NCBI RefSeq assembly: GCF_002563955.1 | Contig: NZ_PDJE01000001.1 | Location: 1,116,001 to 1,180,000 of the forward strand | Source: Paramicrobacterium agarici | GTDB lineage: Bacteria > Actinomycetota > Actinomycetes > Actinomycetales > Microbacteriaceae | Direction of reading: 5' to 3' | DNA: 64,000 nucleotides | Shown: positions 46,519-55,171 of the stretch, in pieces | Layout of the letters: every line of letters begins with the position of its first letter | Position numbering within the stretch: position 1 is the stretch's first letter | Program-made: the position numbers and the translations under genes | Notes under the pieces: generated by a model | Seen by the model: only the letters and a program-made list of their open reading frames with translations | Told to the model about the DNA's origin: nothing | Database searches by the model: none

Positions 46519-46824
46519 ATGGCTAAGAAGAGCAAAATCGCGCGCAACGAGCAGCGCAAGCAGGTTGTGGCGCGTTACGAAGAGAAGCGTCGCGAGTTGA
46601 AGAAGGCGCTCGTCGACCCCAACGGCACCGACGAGTCGCGTGAGGCCGCTCGCGTTGGACTGCAGAAGCTTCCGCGCAACGCCTCCCCGGTTCGTGTCCG
46701 CAACCGTGACTCGATCGATGGACGCCCCCGCGGCATCCTGAACCGCTTCGGCATCTCGCGCGTCCGTTTCCGCGAGATGGCACACCGTGGCGAGCTGCCC
46801 GGCGTGACAAAGTCAAGCTGGTAA
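46519..46824 (+). CDS. rpsN: 30S ribosomal protein S14 (zinc-independent long form)
   Basis: A 101-residue S14 of the long, cysteine-free C- type ([57 protein letters not shown]). C+ S14 is about 61 residues with two CxxC motifs. It lies five bases after rpmG and completes the zinc-free trio. The ATG at 46519 is chosen by homology length; GAGGAG lies ten bases upstream. A very strong terminator follows. Confidence 0.95.
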   Translation: MAKKSKIARNEQRKQVVARYEEKRRELKKALVDPNGTDESREAARVGLQKLPRNASPVRVRNRDSIDGRPRGILNRFGISRVRFREMAHRGELPGVTKSSW

Positions 46825-46836
46825 ATCAGCCTTCGT

Positions 46837-46872
46837 AAAAAGGGCATCGGCATTCGTGCCGATGCCCTTTTT
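46837..46872 (+). terminator. Intrinsic terminator after rpsN
   Basis: A perfect 16-base stem (AAAAAGGGCATCGGCA and its complement) closed by a TTCG tetraloop ends in TTTTT. The 3' arm carries the U-tract. Confidence 0.92.
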
Positions 46873-47096
46873 CATGCCGGAATCACGGGCGAAACTCCCC
46901 AAATTCACACGTTTGAGGTGCATTTCAGTCGATTTCGCCCGACACGCCCACTGAAAGTGCCCGAAAACCCGCAGAAATCCGCGAAATCATGCGGTTCTCT
47001 GTTACATTCATCGAGTCACAGAACCTCGGTGATTACTCGTCACAGGGGCCGAAAACCGCGTGATTCACGCAGCAAACGTCCGAGGAGGACAACTCA

Positions 47097-47384
47097 ATGG
47101 CTGATAAGTCGCTCAACAAGACCGAGCTCGTCGCGAAGATTGCCTCGTCGACCGGCCAGAGCCAGGCTGCCGTCGGTGGCGTGCTCGACGCGCTGTTCGC
47201 TGAGCTTGCTGACGCTGTCAGCAGCGGCGTCAAGGTTTCGATCCCCGGTTGGCTCGCCGTCGAGCGCACCGACCGTGCTGCTCGTACCGGCCGCAACCCG
47301 CAGACGGGCGAGACCATCAACATCCCGGCCGGTCACTCGGTGAAGGTCACGGCTGGCTCGAAGCTCAAGTCGGCTGTCAAGTAA
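47097..47384 (+). CDS. hup: HU-family DNA-binding protein
   Basis: A 95-residue HU protein (MADKSLNKTELVAKIASSTG, GRNPQTGETINIPA) without the Lys/Ala-rich C-terminal extension seen in mycobacterial HupB. It bends and compacts DNA as a dimer. GAGGAGG lies before the ATG. A 224-base upstream region holds its promoter (a TACATT -10 candidate near 47004), and a terminator follows. The gap 46873-47096 holds no other gene. Confidence 0.93.
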   Translation: MADKSLNKTELVAKIASSTGQSQAAVGGVLDALFAELADAVSSGVKVSIPGWLAVERTDRAARTGRNPQTGETINIPAGHSVKVTAGSKLKSAVK

Positions 47385-47399
47385 CACGCAGTCCATTCG

Positions 47400-47432
47400 A
47401 AAGGCGCCGTGCTCATGCACGGCGCCTTTTTT
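47400..47432 (+). terminator. Intrinsic terminator after hup
   Basis: AAAGGCGCCGTGC (47400-47412) pairs with its complement at 47417-47429 around a TCAT loop, and Ts continue to 47432. Confidence 0.9.
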
Positions 47433-47485
47433 GCACCCGTGCTTCCTGAAGCCTCGCACTCAGGTCTCCCGCGTACGCTTATAGG

Positions 47486-49504
47486 GTGACCCGTTCTCTG
47501 CGCATTCTCGGCCCCTCTGTGCTGCTTGCCGTCGCGCTGCTCGCCGTCTTCACGGGGCTCGCGATCGGCGGAGGAGCCGATGCGCCGGCGATCGGGGATC
47601 CCGGCGAGATCGTGCGCTTCGGGCTGCCGATCACCAAGCTCCTCGTCAACCTCGGTGCCGCGCTCACGCTCGGCACGATCGTCATCGCCCTCTTCGCCCT
47701 TGACGCGACTCGGCCGGCCTACGAACGAGCACTTGACGTCGCTGCAGCCGGAGCGGGCGTCTACACGGTCGCGTCGGCAGCGACCGCCTTCTATACATTC
47801 ATGAACATCACGGGAACCCAGTTCTCGTTCGGCAACGACTTCGGGCAGAAGTTGGCCGTGTTCTTCACCGACGTCGAGGTCGGTCAAGCATGGCTCATCA
47901 CCACGCTCATCGCCGCGGCCGTAACCGTGCTGTGCTTTGCCGTGCGCAATCAGACGGGGCTCTTCTTCGTCGGCGTCCTCGCTCTGGCGTCCCTCATCCC
48001 CATGGCGGAGCAGGGACACGCCGCCGGGGCGGCGAACCACGCTCAGGCCGTGAACGGGCTCGGCCTCCACTTGCTCTTCGCCGCCGTCTGGCTCGGCGGG
48101 CTTCTCGCGCTCATCCTGCTCAAGCGGGAACTCGATGGAGCCGAACTCACGCAGGCACTCAGCCGCTATTCGTCCATCGCGCTCATCTGCTTCATCGTCG
48201 TCGCTGTCTCCGGCTACGTCAGTGCGCAGCTTCGCATCGGAGCGTGGGCAGAGCTTCTCACTCCCTACGGGCTTCTCGTTCTGCTCAAGGTGGCCGCGCT
48301 CGTCGTGCTCGGCATGTTCGGGGCGATGTATCGCCGCTGGGTGATCAGGCGGATGCCGCAGCCTGGCGCGGGCTCCCACGGCACCGTGTCTCGCGCAGCC
48401 CGGTCCCGCACGCAGCTGTTCTGGATGCTTGCCGTCGCCGAACTGGGGTTCATGGGAGTCGCGTCCGGTGTCGCGGCCGCGCTCGCGCGAACGGCAACCC
48501 CTGTGCCGCAGGAAGCGCCGCAGGAGGGCACACCGGCCGTGCTGCTCACGGGTGACCCTCTGCCGCCCCCGGTTCAGCCGTCGACCTTCATCACGGGCTG
48601 GGACATCGATCTCATCTGGATGCTCGTGTGCGGCTTCGGCATCTTCTTCTACCTCGCGGGTGTGTGGCGGCTCCGTAAGCGCGGCGACCACTGGCCGGTG
48701 CTGCGTACCGTCTCCTGGATCGCGGGGCTCCTTCTGCTGTTCTACTTCACGAGCGGCGCCACAAACCTGTATCAGCGGTATCTCTTCAGTCTGCACATGC
48801 TCGGGCACATGGGACTGACCATGGCCGTGCCGGTGTTGCTGGTCCCCGGGGCGCCGTTCACGCTCGCGCTTCGCGCTCTGCACAAGCGAACGGACGGCTC
48901 TCGCGGTCCGCGCGAGTGGGTGCTGACATTCGTGCATTCAAAGGTGTCCACGTTCCTCAGTCATGGCGTCATCGCCGCCGTTCTGTTTGCCGGCTCGCTC
49001 TGGGTCTTCTATTACTCGCCACTGCTGCGATGGGCCATGGAAGAGCACATCGGGCACGAGTGGATGATCGCGCACTTCGTCATCACGGGATACCTGTTCG
49101 TCAACGCCCTTATCGGCATTGACCCGGGCCCGCCTCGACTCGGGCATCCGATGCGTCTGATGCTGCTGCTCGCGACAATGGCGACGCACGCGTTCTTCGG
49201 CCTGTCGATCATGATGAGCACGGGACTGTTCGCCGCTGACTGGTTCGGCGCGATGGGCCGTACCTGGGGGCCAACCCCGCTCGAGGACCAGTACATCGGG
49301 GGCGGCATCGCGTGGAGCGTGGGAGAGATCCCGACGATCATCCTGGCGATCATCGTCGCCGTGCAGTGGGCGAAGTCCGACACGCGAGAGCAGAAGCGGC
49401 TCGACCGCGCAGAGGCGCGCAGTGACGACGCGAAGCTGCGCGCCTACAACGAGCAGCTGGCCAAGCTTGCCGAGCAAGACGGGGCGAGCAAAGACCGCGT
49501 GTGA
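47486..49504 (+). CDS. CopD-CtaG fused membrane protein (copper / cytochrome oxidase assembly)
   Basis: A 672-residue protein with about 14-15 membrane helices. The first half (to about residue 350) resembles the CopD copper-resistance domain, with the conserved HAQAVNGLGLHLLFAAVWLGG region; the second half is a CtaG/caa3 assembly domain (DIDLIWMLVCGFGIFFY, LHMLGHMGLTMAVPVLLVPGAP, HEWMIAHF). The fusion is usual in actinobacteria. It probably handles copper for cytochrome oxidase. The GTG has no ribosome-binding site and a TACGCT six bases upstream could be the -10 of a leaderless transcript. Confidence 0.85.
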   Translation: MTRSLRILGPSVLLAVALLAVFTGLAIGGGADAPAIGDPGEIVRFGLPITKLLVNLGAALTLGTIVIALFALDATRPAYERALDVAAAGAGVYTVASAATAFYTFMNITGTQFSFGNDFGQKLAVFFTDVEVGQAWLITTLIAAAVTVLCFAVRNQTGLFFVGVLALASLIPMAEQGHAAGAANHAQAVNGLGLHLLFAAVWLGGLLALILLKRELDGAELTQALSRYSSIALICFIVVAVSGYVSAQLRIGAWAELLTPYGLLVLLKVAALVVLGMFGAMYRRWVIRRMPQPGAGSHGTVSRAARSRTQLFWMLAVAELGFMGVASGVAAALARTATPVPQEAPQEGTPAVLLTGDPLPPPVQPSTFITGWDIDLIWMLVCGFGIFFYLAGVWRLRKRGDHWPVLRTVSWIAGLLLLFYFTSGATNLYQRYLFSLHMLGHMGLTMAVPVLLVPGAPFTLALRALHKRTDGSRGPREWVLTFVHSKVSTFLSHGVIAAVLFAGSLWVFYYSPLLRWAMEEHIGHEWMIAHFVITGYLFVNALIGIDPGPPRLGHPMRLMLLLATMATHAFFGLSIMMSTGLFAADWFGAMGRTWGPTPLEDQYIGGGIAWSVGEIPTIILAIIVAVQWAKSDTREQKRLDRAEARSDDAKLRAYNEQLAKLAEQDGASKDRV

Positions 49505-49564
49505 CCGGATGCTGTCGCAGCAGCGCTCTCGCGGTCTGCGGGCCGCGAAGGCACGGCCGTACGG

Positions 49565-50695
49565 TCAGTTCGCGTCGTCCTCGTCGTCGCCGCTCGCGGT
49601 CTCCTTCGTCAGAAGCTGTGCGGTGACTGTTCCGTCTGAGAAGAGATAGACGTTTCCGAACGCCTTGAAGGGCACGTTCTCCGTGACCTTGTCGATCGAC
49701 CCATCGGCGAGCGACTGAATGTCGACGTCGATTGTCGCTGTCGCTTCGCTGTTCGGGACTTCCCAGGAGTTGCTGCCGGGAACCAGCTCGATCTCGGGGT
49801 ACGACGAGATGCTCCACGCCGGCTCTCCCGAGACGCGGTCGGTGACTTCAAAGCCGAACGGGCAGCCTGTGGGCTGCAGAATGACCTGCGTCGCGCACTC
49901 ATCGAGCTGAGCGTTGAACTGCTCCTGCGCAGCCTCGATGAACGCGTCCGTCGGCTCGGCGTCAACGCTCGCTTCTTCTACCTGCCCGGGCGAATCGGCA
50001 AAGACCTCGTCGGCATCCGCGGTCAGGTAGTCCGTGTCCACGGCGAAGTCGTAGCGCCCCGGTGTGAAGATGAGCACGTTCACGATGTTGTCGAATGCTG
50101 GTTCGGTGCCCTTGGGCGCGACCTGACGCGTATCGAAGTCTGCGCCGTTCATGGAGAACTGAGTTGTGTGGTTGACGCTGAGGTTCACCGCGGCGAGCGG
50201 GCTGGTCGAGAACTCCCAGTGACCGAAGAAACCGCCGATCTTCGTCAGCTCGAACACTGCTGTGCCGCTGTCATCGCCGATCATGAAGTCGTACGTCACC
50301 TGGTGCGTGCCGTCGCTCATCGCAGTGTCAGAGACGAACGACGTCTCGGTGACAGGTGAGATGACGCTGTTGCGCAGCAGCTTGTCCGACGCATTCTCGG
50401 GCAGGCCGGCGCTCTTCAGCTCGTCGGCTGAGAGCTTGACGCCCGGAACATCGAGAGCCGACGCCGCGTCGCCGCGCTGCAGGGCGTCGAGGTACTGCGT
50501 CACGGTACCGCGCGCGCCGTAGACGGTGCGCTGCAGAGACCCCACGGCGCTCGCTGCTGCGCCGAGAAGCATGACGCCGACGATCACCCAGATGATGATG
50601 AACCGGGTGCGAGCCGGGTCAGACGTGCGCTGCGGCTGCTGCGGGGCCGGCGCAGGGCTTGGGTGAGCTGGGGGTACCTGGTTCACAGAGGCCAT
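49565..50695 (-). CDS. Membrane-anchored extracytoplasmic protein of unknown function
   Basis: A 376-residue protein from the ATG at 50695: a Pro/Gln-rich cytoplasmic N-terminus (residues 1-28), one membrane helix (FIIIWVIVGVMLLGAAASAV), then about 320 extracytoplasmic residues. Two cysteines in ECATQVILQPTGCPFG may form a disulfide. A repeat-like strand pattern suggests tandem DUF4878/DUF-like folds, not resolved here. The acidic tail ends DDEDDAN. It is divergent from the helicase gene. Function unknown. Confidence 0.7.
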   Translation of the reverse strand: MASVNQVPPAHPSPAPAPQQPQRTSDPARTRFIIIWVIVGVMLLGAAASAVGSLQRTVYGARGTVTQYLDALQRGDAASALDVPGVKLSADELKSAGLPENASDKLLRNSVISPVTETSFVSDTAMSDGTHQVTYDFMIGDDSGTAVFELTKIGGFFGHWEFSTSPLAAVNLSVNHTTQFSMNGADFDTRQVAPKGTEPAFDNIVNVLIFTPGRYDFAVDTDYLTADADEVFADSPGQVEEASVDAEPTDAFIEAAQEQFNAQLDECATQVILQPTGCPFGFEVTDRVSGEPAWSISSYPEIELVPGSNSWEVPNSEATATIDVDIQSLADGSIDKVTENVPFKAFGNVYLFSDGTVTAQLLTKETASGDDEDDAN

Positions 50696-50790
50696 CCTAG
50701 GGCAGGGCATTGCGAAGGGCGACGGGTACTGCTGCCCGTCGCCTATCATGGGTGGGATCGCGCCGAACGGAAAAGAGTCTGCACCCCCAC

Positions 50791-52104
50791 ATGTCCGATT
50801 TCGCCCTCGCACCTGAGCAGCAGGCGGTTTTCGATCTCATCGAGAAGACCCGCGACCACATTTTCGTGACAGGCAGGGCGGGCACCGGAAAGTCGACGTT
50901 GCTCAACGAGCTCGCGTGGCGCACCGACAAGCAGCTTGTGATCGCCGCCCCGACGGGAGTCGCGGCTCTCAACGTCGGCGGGCAGACCATCCACTCGCTT
51001 TTCCGGCTGCCCATCGGCGTGATCGCCGACAGTGACATCGACCAGAACGACGCGGTGCGCAAGCTGCTCAACACGATCGAGACGCTCGTCATCGACGAGG
51101 TCTCGATGGTCAATGCCGATCTCATGGACGCGATCGACCGCAGTCTGAGGCAGGCGCGCCAGCGAAAGAGCGAACCGTTCGGCGGCGTGCAGATCGTGCT
51201 GTTTGGTGATCCCTATCAGCTCGCCCCCGTACCCGGGGACCCCGAAGAGCGTGCGTACTTCGCCGACACCTATCGATCGATGTGGTTCTTTGACGCGAAG
51301 GTCTGGCTTGACGCACCACTGACGATCGTCGAGCTCACAGAGATCCACCGGCAGCACGACGTCGACTTCAAGCGCATGCTCAATGCCGTGCGTCATGGAC
51401 GGGTGACCGCCGATATCGCGGAGCGACTCAACACGATGGGTGCGCGCACACCGCCGAGCGACGGAGCCATCACCCTCGCCTCGCGCAACGACAGCGTCAA
51501 TCGCATCAACAACGCCGCCCTCGCCCGGTTGCCCGGCCGGTCGCTGAGCGCAAAGGCAGAGATCAACGGAGACTTCGGCGGGCGCGCGTATCCGGCCGAA
51601 GAGACCCTCGAGCTCAAGCAGGGCGCTCAGGTGATGTTCTTGCGAAACGACGGCGGAAACGACGGGGGACCGCGCTGGGTCAACGGAACGATCGGCACGG
51701 TGACGAAGATCACGTCAAACGTGTTCGTCGAGGTCGACGGTGAAGAGCACGAGGTCGAACCCGCCACGTGGGAGAAGTACCGCTACTCATATTCGCCCAT
51801 CACCAAACGCCTGAAGCGCGAGATCGTCGCCGAGTTCGAACAGTTTCCGCTGCGGCTCGCGTGGGCCGTGACGATTCACAAGTCACAGGGAAAAACGTAC
51901 GACCGCGCAATCGTCGATCTCGGCACGCGGGCTTTCAGTCCGGGCCAGACGTACGTCGCGTTGAGCCGTCTCACGTCGCTCGAGGGTCTTTACCTGTCGC
52001 GTCCGCTGCGCCCGAGCGACATCATCGTCGATCGTGATGTGCAGCGCTTCATGGCGAACGTCACGCGCATTGCGGGGGCGGATGCTGCGGGTGCAGTGCA
52101 CTGA
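50791..52104 (+). CDS. Pif1/RecD2-like SF1B DNA helicase
   Basis: A 437-residue helicase with Walker A GRAGTGKST, Walker B VIDEVSM, GDPYQLAPVP (motif III) and the C-terminal VTIHKSQGKTYDRAIVDLG motif with VALSRLTSLEGLYLSR. This is the set of Pif1-like 5'-3' helicases. Bacterial Pif1 proteins resolve G-quadruplexes or aid replication. It stands alone. The ATG at 50791 is supported by homology; a TATCAT near 50744 could be a -10. Confidence 0.85.
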   Translation: MSDFALAPEQQAVFDLIEKTRDHIFVTGRAGTGKSTLLNELAWRTDKQLVIAAPTGVAALNVGGQTIHSLFRLPIGVIADSDIDQNDAVRKLLNTIETLVIDEVSMVNADLMDAIDRSLRQARQRKSEPFGGVQIVLFGDPYQLAPVPGDPEERAYFADTYRSMWFFDAKVWLDAPLTIVELTEIHRQHDVDFKRMLNAVRHGRVTADIAERLNTMGARTPPSDGAITLASRNDSVNRINNAALARLPGRSLSAKAEINGDFGGRAYPAEETLELKQGAQVMFLRNDGGNDGGPRWVNGTIGTVTKITSNVFVEVDGEEHEVEPATWEKYRYSYSPITKRLKREIVAEFEQFPLRLAWAVTIHKSQGKTYDRAIVDLGTRAFSPGQTYVALSRLTSLEGLYLSRPLRPSDIIVDRDVQRFMANVTRIAGADAAGAVH

Positions 52105-52129
52105 GCGCACGCCGCCGTCCGATTCGGCG

Positions 52130-52774
52130 TCAGGCAGCAGCCTGCTTCTGCCGGAGCAGATCGACGAAAAGATCTGAGTTGAACCGGTACGCGATCAGCG
52201 TCTCGTCGATCATGCGCTCGCGCTCGACGTCGTTCCACGGCGCGTCGTCGAGTGCGCGGCGGTAGGTGTTCTTGAACGCGTCGAGGTCATCGATGTCGTC
52301 GAAGGCGTAGAACTCGACGCCTCGACGCTCGAATCCGAAGTGGCGAGACATGAGCCGCGCAATGAACTGCCCGCCCGACAGGTCGCCAAGGTATCGCGTG
52401 TAGTGGTGCGCGATGAAGCCTGCGGGCCACCCCGAAACCTCGCGAATGCGCTGCGCATACGCCTCGGTCGTCGGCAGCGGGGTGATCGCGCGCCTCCACT
52501 GTGAGCCGAACAGATGCTCGAGGTCGCGCTCGAGAGCGGGCAGGCGCGTGAGCTCCGGGTGCAGAAACGGGGCAGCCTCAGCATCCGCTGCAAGCCCTGT
52601 CGCGCCGGCCTCGAGTGCGTCGTAGATGAACCAGTGCTGAGCGGAGAGCGCCGCATAGTCGCTCTTCGTGCCGCGTCCCTGCATGAGGTCGCGCATGAAC
52701 GCTGCACCTTCACTGTCAGAGTGCGATGCGCGCGTGCGCTCAGCGAGTCGGGCAGAGAATCGGGTGGCGGTCAT
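52130..52774 (-). CDS. hmuO: Heme oxygenase (HmuO type)
   Basis: A 214-residue biliverdin-producing heme oxygenase. The proximal histidine is in RASHSDSE (His18) and the distal helix glycines in RYLGDLSGGQFIA. It degrades host or environmental heme to biliverdin, CO and Fe2+. An IdeR-type iron box lies 25-43 bases upstream of the start. The DUF2470 gene is immediately upstream, as in other heme-utilisation clusters. Confidence 0.92.
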   Translation of the reverse strand: MTATRFSARLAERTRASHSDSEGAAFMRDLMQGRGTKSDYAALSAQHWFIYDALEAGATGLAADAEAAPFLHPELTRLPALERDLEHLFGSQWRRAITPLPTTEAYAQRIREVSGWPAGFIAHHYTRYLGDLSGGQFIARLMSRHFGFERRGVEFYAFDDIDDLDAFKNTYRRALDDAPWNDVERERMIDETLIAYRFNSDLFVDLLRQKQAAA

Positions 52775-52798
52775 GCTGCTCCGTCGGCGTCAGGAAAG

Positions 52799-52817
52799 TA
52801 AGGGTACCCTTAGCCTA
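52799..52817. promoter_or_regulatory. IdeR/DtxR iron box upstream of hmuO
   Basis: TAAGGGTACCCTTAGCCTA contains a perfect TAAGGGTACCCTTA dyad and fits most positions of the DtxR/IdeR consensus TTAGGTTAGCCTAACCTAA. It lies just upstream of hmuO and just after the DUF2470 stop, so it should repress hmuO when iron is sufficient. Confidence 0.7.
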
Positions 52818-52836
52818 TGGATCGCCGGGGCTCGTG

Positions 52837-53148
52837 TCACGTGCTTTTTCGATCTCCGCGTTCGCCACCGAGGCGCTGGACGGCGCCACGATGCAGCTCG
52901 ACCACCGCACGGCGCACGTCTTTGCGCTCGACGACCTCGGCCGGCCACGGAATGCGCGTGCGGACCGTCGCGCCAGCGGCATCCGAATACTCCCAGTCTC
53001 CGCCGTCACCGTCGAACCCCACCATGGCCACATCGGATGCTGCGGGGTCGGCGAAGGCGTGCACGATCGTGTGGTTGTCGGCAACGTGATCGCCGTTCAT
53101 GTGCGCCAGAATGGCCGAGATCACATCGTTGTCGAAATGCTGCGTCAT
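52837..53148 (-). CDS. DUF2470 domain protein (heme-utilisation associated)
   Basis: A 103-residue protein with the DUF2470 signature (NDVISAILAHMNGDHVADNHTIVHAF) shared with the C-terminal domain of HugZ-type heme enzymes. Standalone DUF2470 genes often neighbour heme oxygenases. It precedes hmuO in the same direction, 62 bases away, but the iron box between them suggests hmuO has its own promoter. The ATG at 53148 is chosen; a TTG at 53160 is possible. Confidence 0.75.
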   Translation of the reverse strand: MTQHFDNDVISAILAHMNGDHVADNHTIVHAFADPAASDVAMVGFDGDGGDWEYSDAAGATVRTRIPWPAEVVERKDVRRAVVELHRGAVQRLGGERGDRKST

Positions 53149-53266
53149 GTCGATAGTCAATCAGTCTCGCGCCGGGCCGCGCCAGTATCGCCGATCGACC
53201 CATACGGCTTCGGCACAGTTTTGCCGGTTACAATCCAGCAAGAGCTCTTGTGGGGGAGGCTGCTTG

Positions 53267-54535
53267 GTGAGAGGTTTTGGGCACCGTTCACGCGCGATGG
53301 CCGCTGTGTCCGTTCTCGGCGTGGGCCTCATGGCGCTGACCGCATGTTCGGGAGAACCTGCACCAGCGGTGACGCTGCAGCCGCAAGTGGATGCCACGTT
53401 GCCCGAGGATGCGACAACGCTCATCGATGAGGCTGTGAACCACGCCATCGCGGCGTCGGGATCGACCGGAGCGATCGCTGGGGTGTGGGCTCCTTGGGCT
53501 GGCGTGAACCTCAAGGGCTATGGCGTCACAGAAATCGATGGGGACACCGAGGTGACGTCCGATATGGCATTTCGCATCGGCGCGAACACGCGACCGATGA
53601 CGTGCACGGTGCTGCTCGCGCTCGCCGATGAGGGCGTTGTCGCGGTGGATGACAAGGTGTCGGAGTACCTGCCGACGACGGTCGGTGTCGAAGGACTCAC
53701 GCTTGAGCACCTGTGCCAGGGAACATCGGGATTCGGTGACTACCGCGCGAATCTCGACAAGAGCTTCATTCAGAATCCCGAGCGGGTCTGGTATCCGACC
53801 GAACTCTACAACGACGGAATGGCCACTCACGAGGCGACACCCGGCGAGTCGTTCTCGCCCGCAGCCACGGGCTATGTGCTTCTCGGGCAGGCGTTGCAGT
53901 CGGCGACGGGCAAGACCTTCGCCAAGCTCTACGAGCAGTACGTCTTCGCGCCTCTCGGGCTCGAGAACACCTCTCTTCCGTCTCCGACAGACGTGGAGCT
54001 CCCCGATGAATCGCTGCACAGCTACGAGTCGCTGACAGTGTCGGGCAAACCGCAGTGCGATAAGCCGTACGACCAGTCGAAGCAATCGTCGTCACTGGGA
54101 TTCACGTCCGGCGGCGTGGTCTCGACAGCGCAAGACCTTCACGCGTTCTCGCAGGCGTTCGCTCAGGCGAAGCTGTTCAGCGACGAGGCTGCGAAACACC
54201 AGGAGAAGACGCGTGCGATCAGCGATGACGCCGCCTCGTGGATCGAGTACGGGTTCGGAACCTACCATTACGGACCGATGTATGGGCAGGCGGGCGATGT
54301 GCCTGGCTTCATCACCGCGGCACTGAGTGATCCGGCATCCGGTCTCACCGTCGTAGTCATGCTGAACAACTCGACCGCGGGCGGCTCGCTTGCTCTCTCG
54401 CTCGCCATGCAGCTCGCGTCGTACGGTTCGAAGCTGCCCGCAGCGTCGGGCTCCGACGCGCCATCGATCGATTTGCCGTGGTCGGCCGAGCAGATGAACC
54501 AGCAGGTGAGCGACAAAGCCGTGTGCCAAGGCTGA
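53267..54535 (+). CDS. Beta-lactamase-fold lipoprotein lacking catalytic residues (pseudoenzyme)
   Basis: A 422-residue lipoprotein (lipobox LTAC, Cys27) with the beta-lactamase/DD-peptidase (PF00144) fold: AFRIGANTRPMTCTVLLA, HLCQGTSGFGDY, PGESFSPAATGYVLLGQAL, FAPLGLENTSLPSP. The SxxK motif reads ANTR (106-109), the YxN motif reads PAA (198-200), and the HxG/KTG position reads QAG (341-343). All three catalytic elements are therefore gone while the fold is kept. It probably binds peptidoglycan or another ligand on the cell surface. GGGGGAGG precedes the GTG start by seven bases. Confidence 0.82.
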   Translation: MRGFGHRSRAMAAVSVLGVGLMALTACSGEPAPAVTLQPQVDATLPEDATTLIDEAVNHAIAASGSTGAIAGVWAPWAGVNLKGYGVTEIDGDTEVTSDMAFRIGANTRPMTCTVLLALADEGVVAVDDKVSEYLPTTVGVEGLTLEHLCQGTSGFGDYRANLDKSFIQNPERVWYPTELYNDGMATHEATPGESFSPAATGYVLLGQALQSATGKTFAKLYEQYVFAPLGLENTSLPSPTDVELPDESLHSYESLTVSGKPQCDKPYDQSKQSSSLGFTSGGVVSTAQDLHAFSQAFAQAKLFSDEAAKHQEKTRAISDDAASWIEYGFGTYHYGPMYGQAGDVPGFITAALSDPASGLTVVVMLNNSTAGGSLALSLAMQLASYGSKLPAASGSDAPSIDLPWSAEQMNQQVSDKAVCQG

Positions 54536-54593
54536 GATGCCCGATGGGCGACGCAAACCTGCATTTCGGCAGTGTCGCCCCTAGTCTGGACGT

Positions 54594-55115
54594 ATGCCCA
54601 TCACTCCCGACACGAAAGACTGGACGTGGGTTCTCACGCGTCCCTGCCCCGAGTGCGGCTTCGACGCCAGAACGGTGATGGTATCGGACGTCGCTGGTTT
54701 CGCCCGCGCGAACGCCGGGGTGTGGGCAGATGCCCTTGAGCGTGACGACGTCCGTGAGCGCCCGAATGACAGCACGTGGTCTCCGCTCGAGTACGCATGC
54801 CACGTGCGCGACGTACACAGTCTCTTCGCCGAGCGGCTGGTGCTGGCGATGACTCATGAGAACCCGGTCTTTCCCGATTGGAATCAAGACGATGCGGCCG
54901 TGCAGGGGCAGTATCACAATGAAGACCCGGAGCGCGTTGCGCGAGACCTGACGGATGCTGCATTCGCCTCGGCTGAGGCATTCGACGCCGTGCCCGCCGC
55001 TGCCGCCGCTCGCACGGGGCGGCGCAGTGACGGAGCCTCGTTCACGATCGAGACTCTCGGTCAGTATTACGTGCACGACATTGTGCATCACGCCTGGGAC
55101 GTCACTCACGACTGA
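54594..55115 (+). CDS. DinB-like metal-binding protein
   Basis: A 173-residue DinB/YfiT-like four-helix protein. Candidate metal histidines lie in EYACHVRDV and YYVHDIVHH, and a CPECG near the N-terminus is typical of one actinobacterial subgroup. Members include thiol-dependent (bacillithiol or mycothiol) transferases, but no partner is visible. The ATG has no ribosome-binding site; TAGTCT six bases upstream suggests a leaderless transcript. Confidence 0.75.
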   Translation: MPITPDTKDWTWVLTRPCPECGFDARTVMVSDVAGFARANAGVWADALERDDVRERPNDSTWSPLEYACHVRDVHSLFAERLVLAMTHENPVFPDWNQDDAAVQGQYHNEDPERVARDLTDAAFASAEAFDAVPAAAAARTGRRSDGASFTIETLGQYYVHDIVHHAWDVTHD

Positions 55116-55171
55116 GGCTGGCATGCATGAGCACGCCAGCCTCAGAAAGTGTGTGTCGTACGCCCGGCCGT

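Noticed and set aside
47333..48937. 534-codon minus-strand frame opposite CopD-CtaG
   Set aside because: Arg/Glu/His-rich antisense shadow of a membrane-protein gene.
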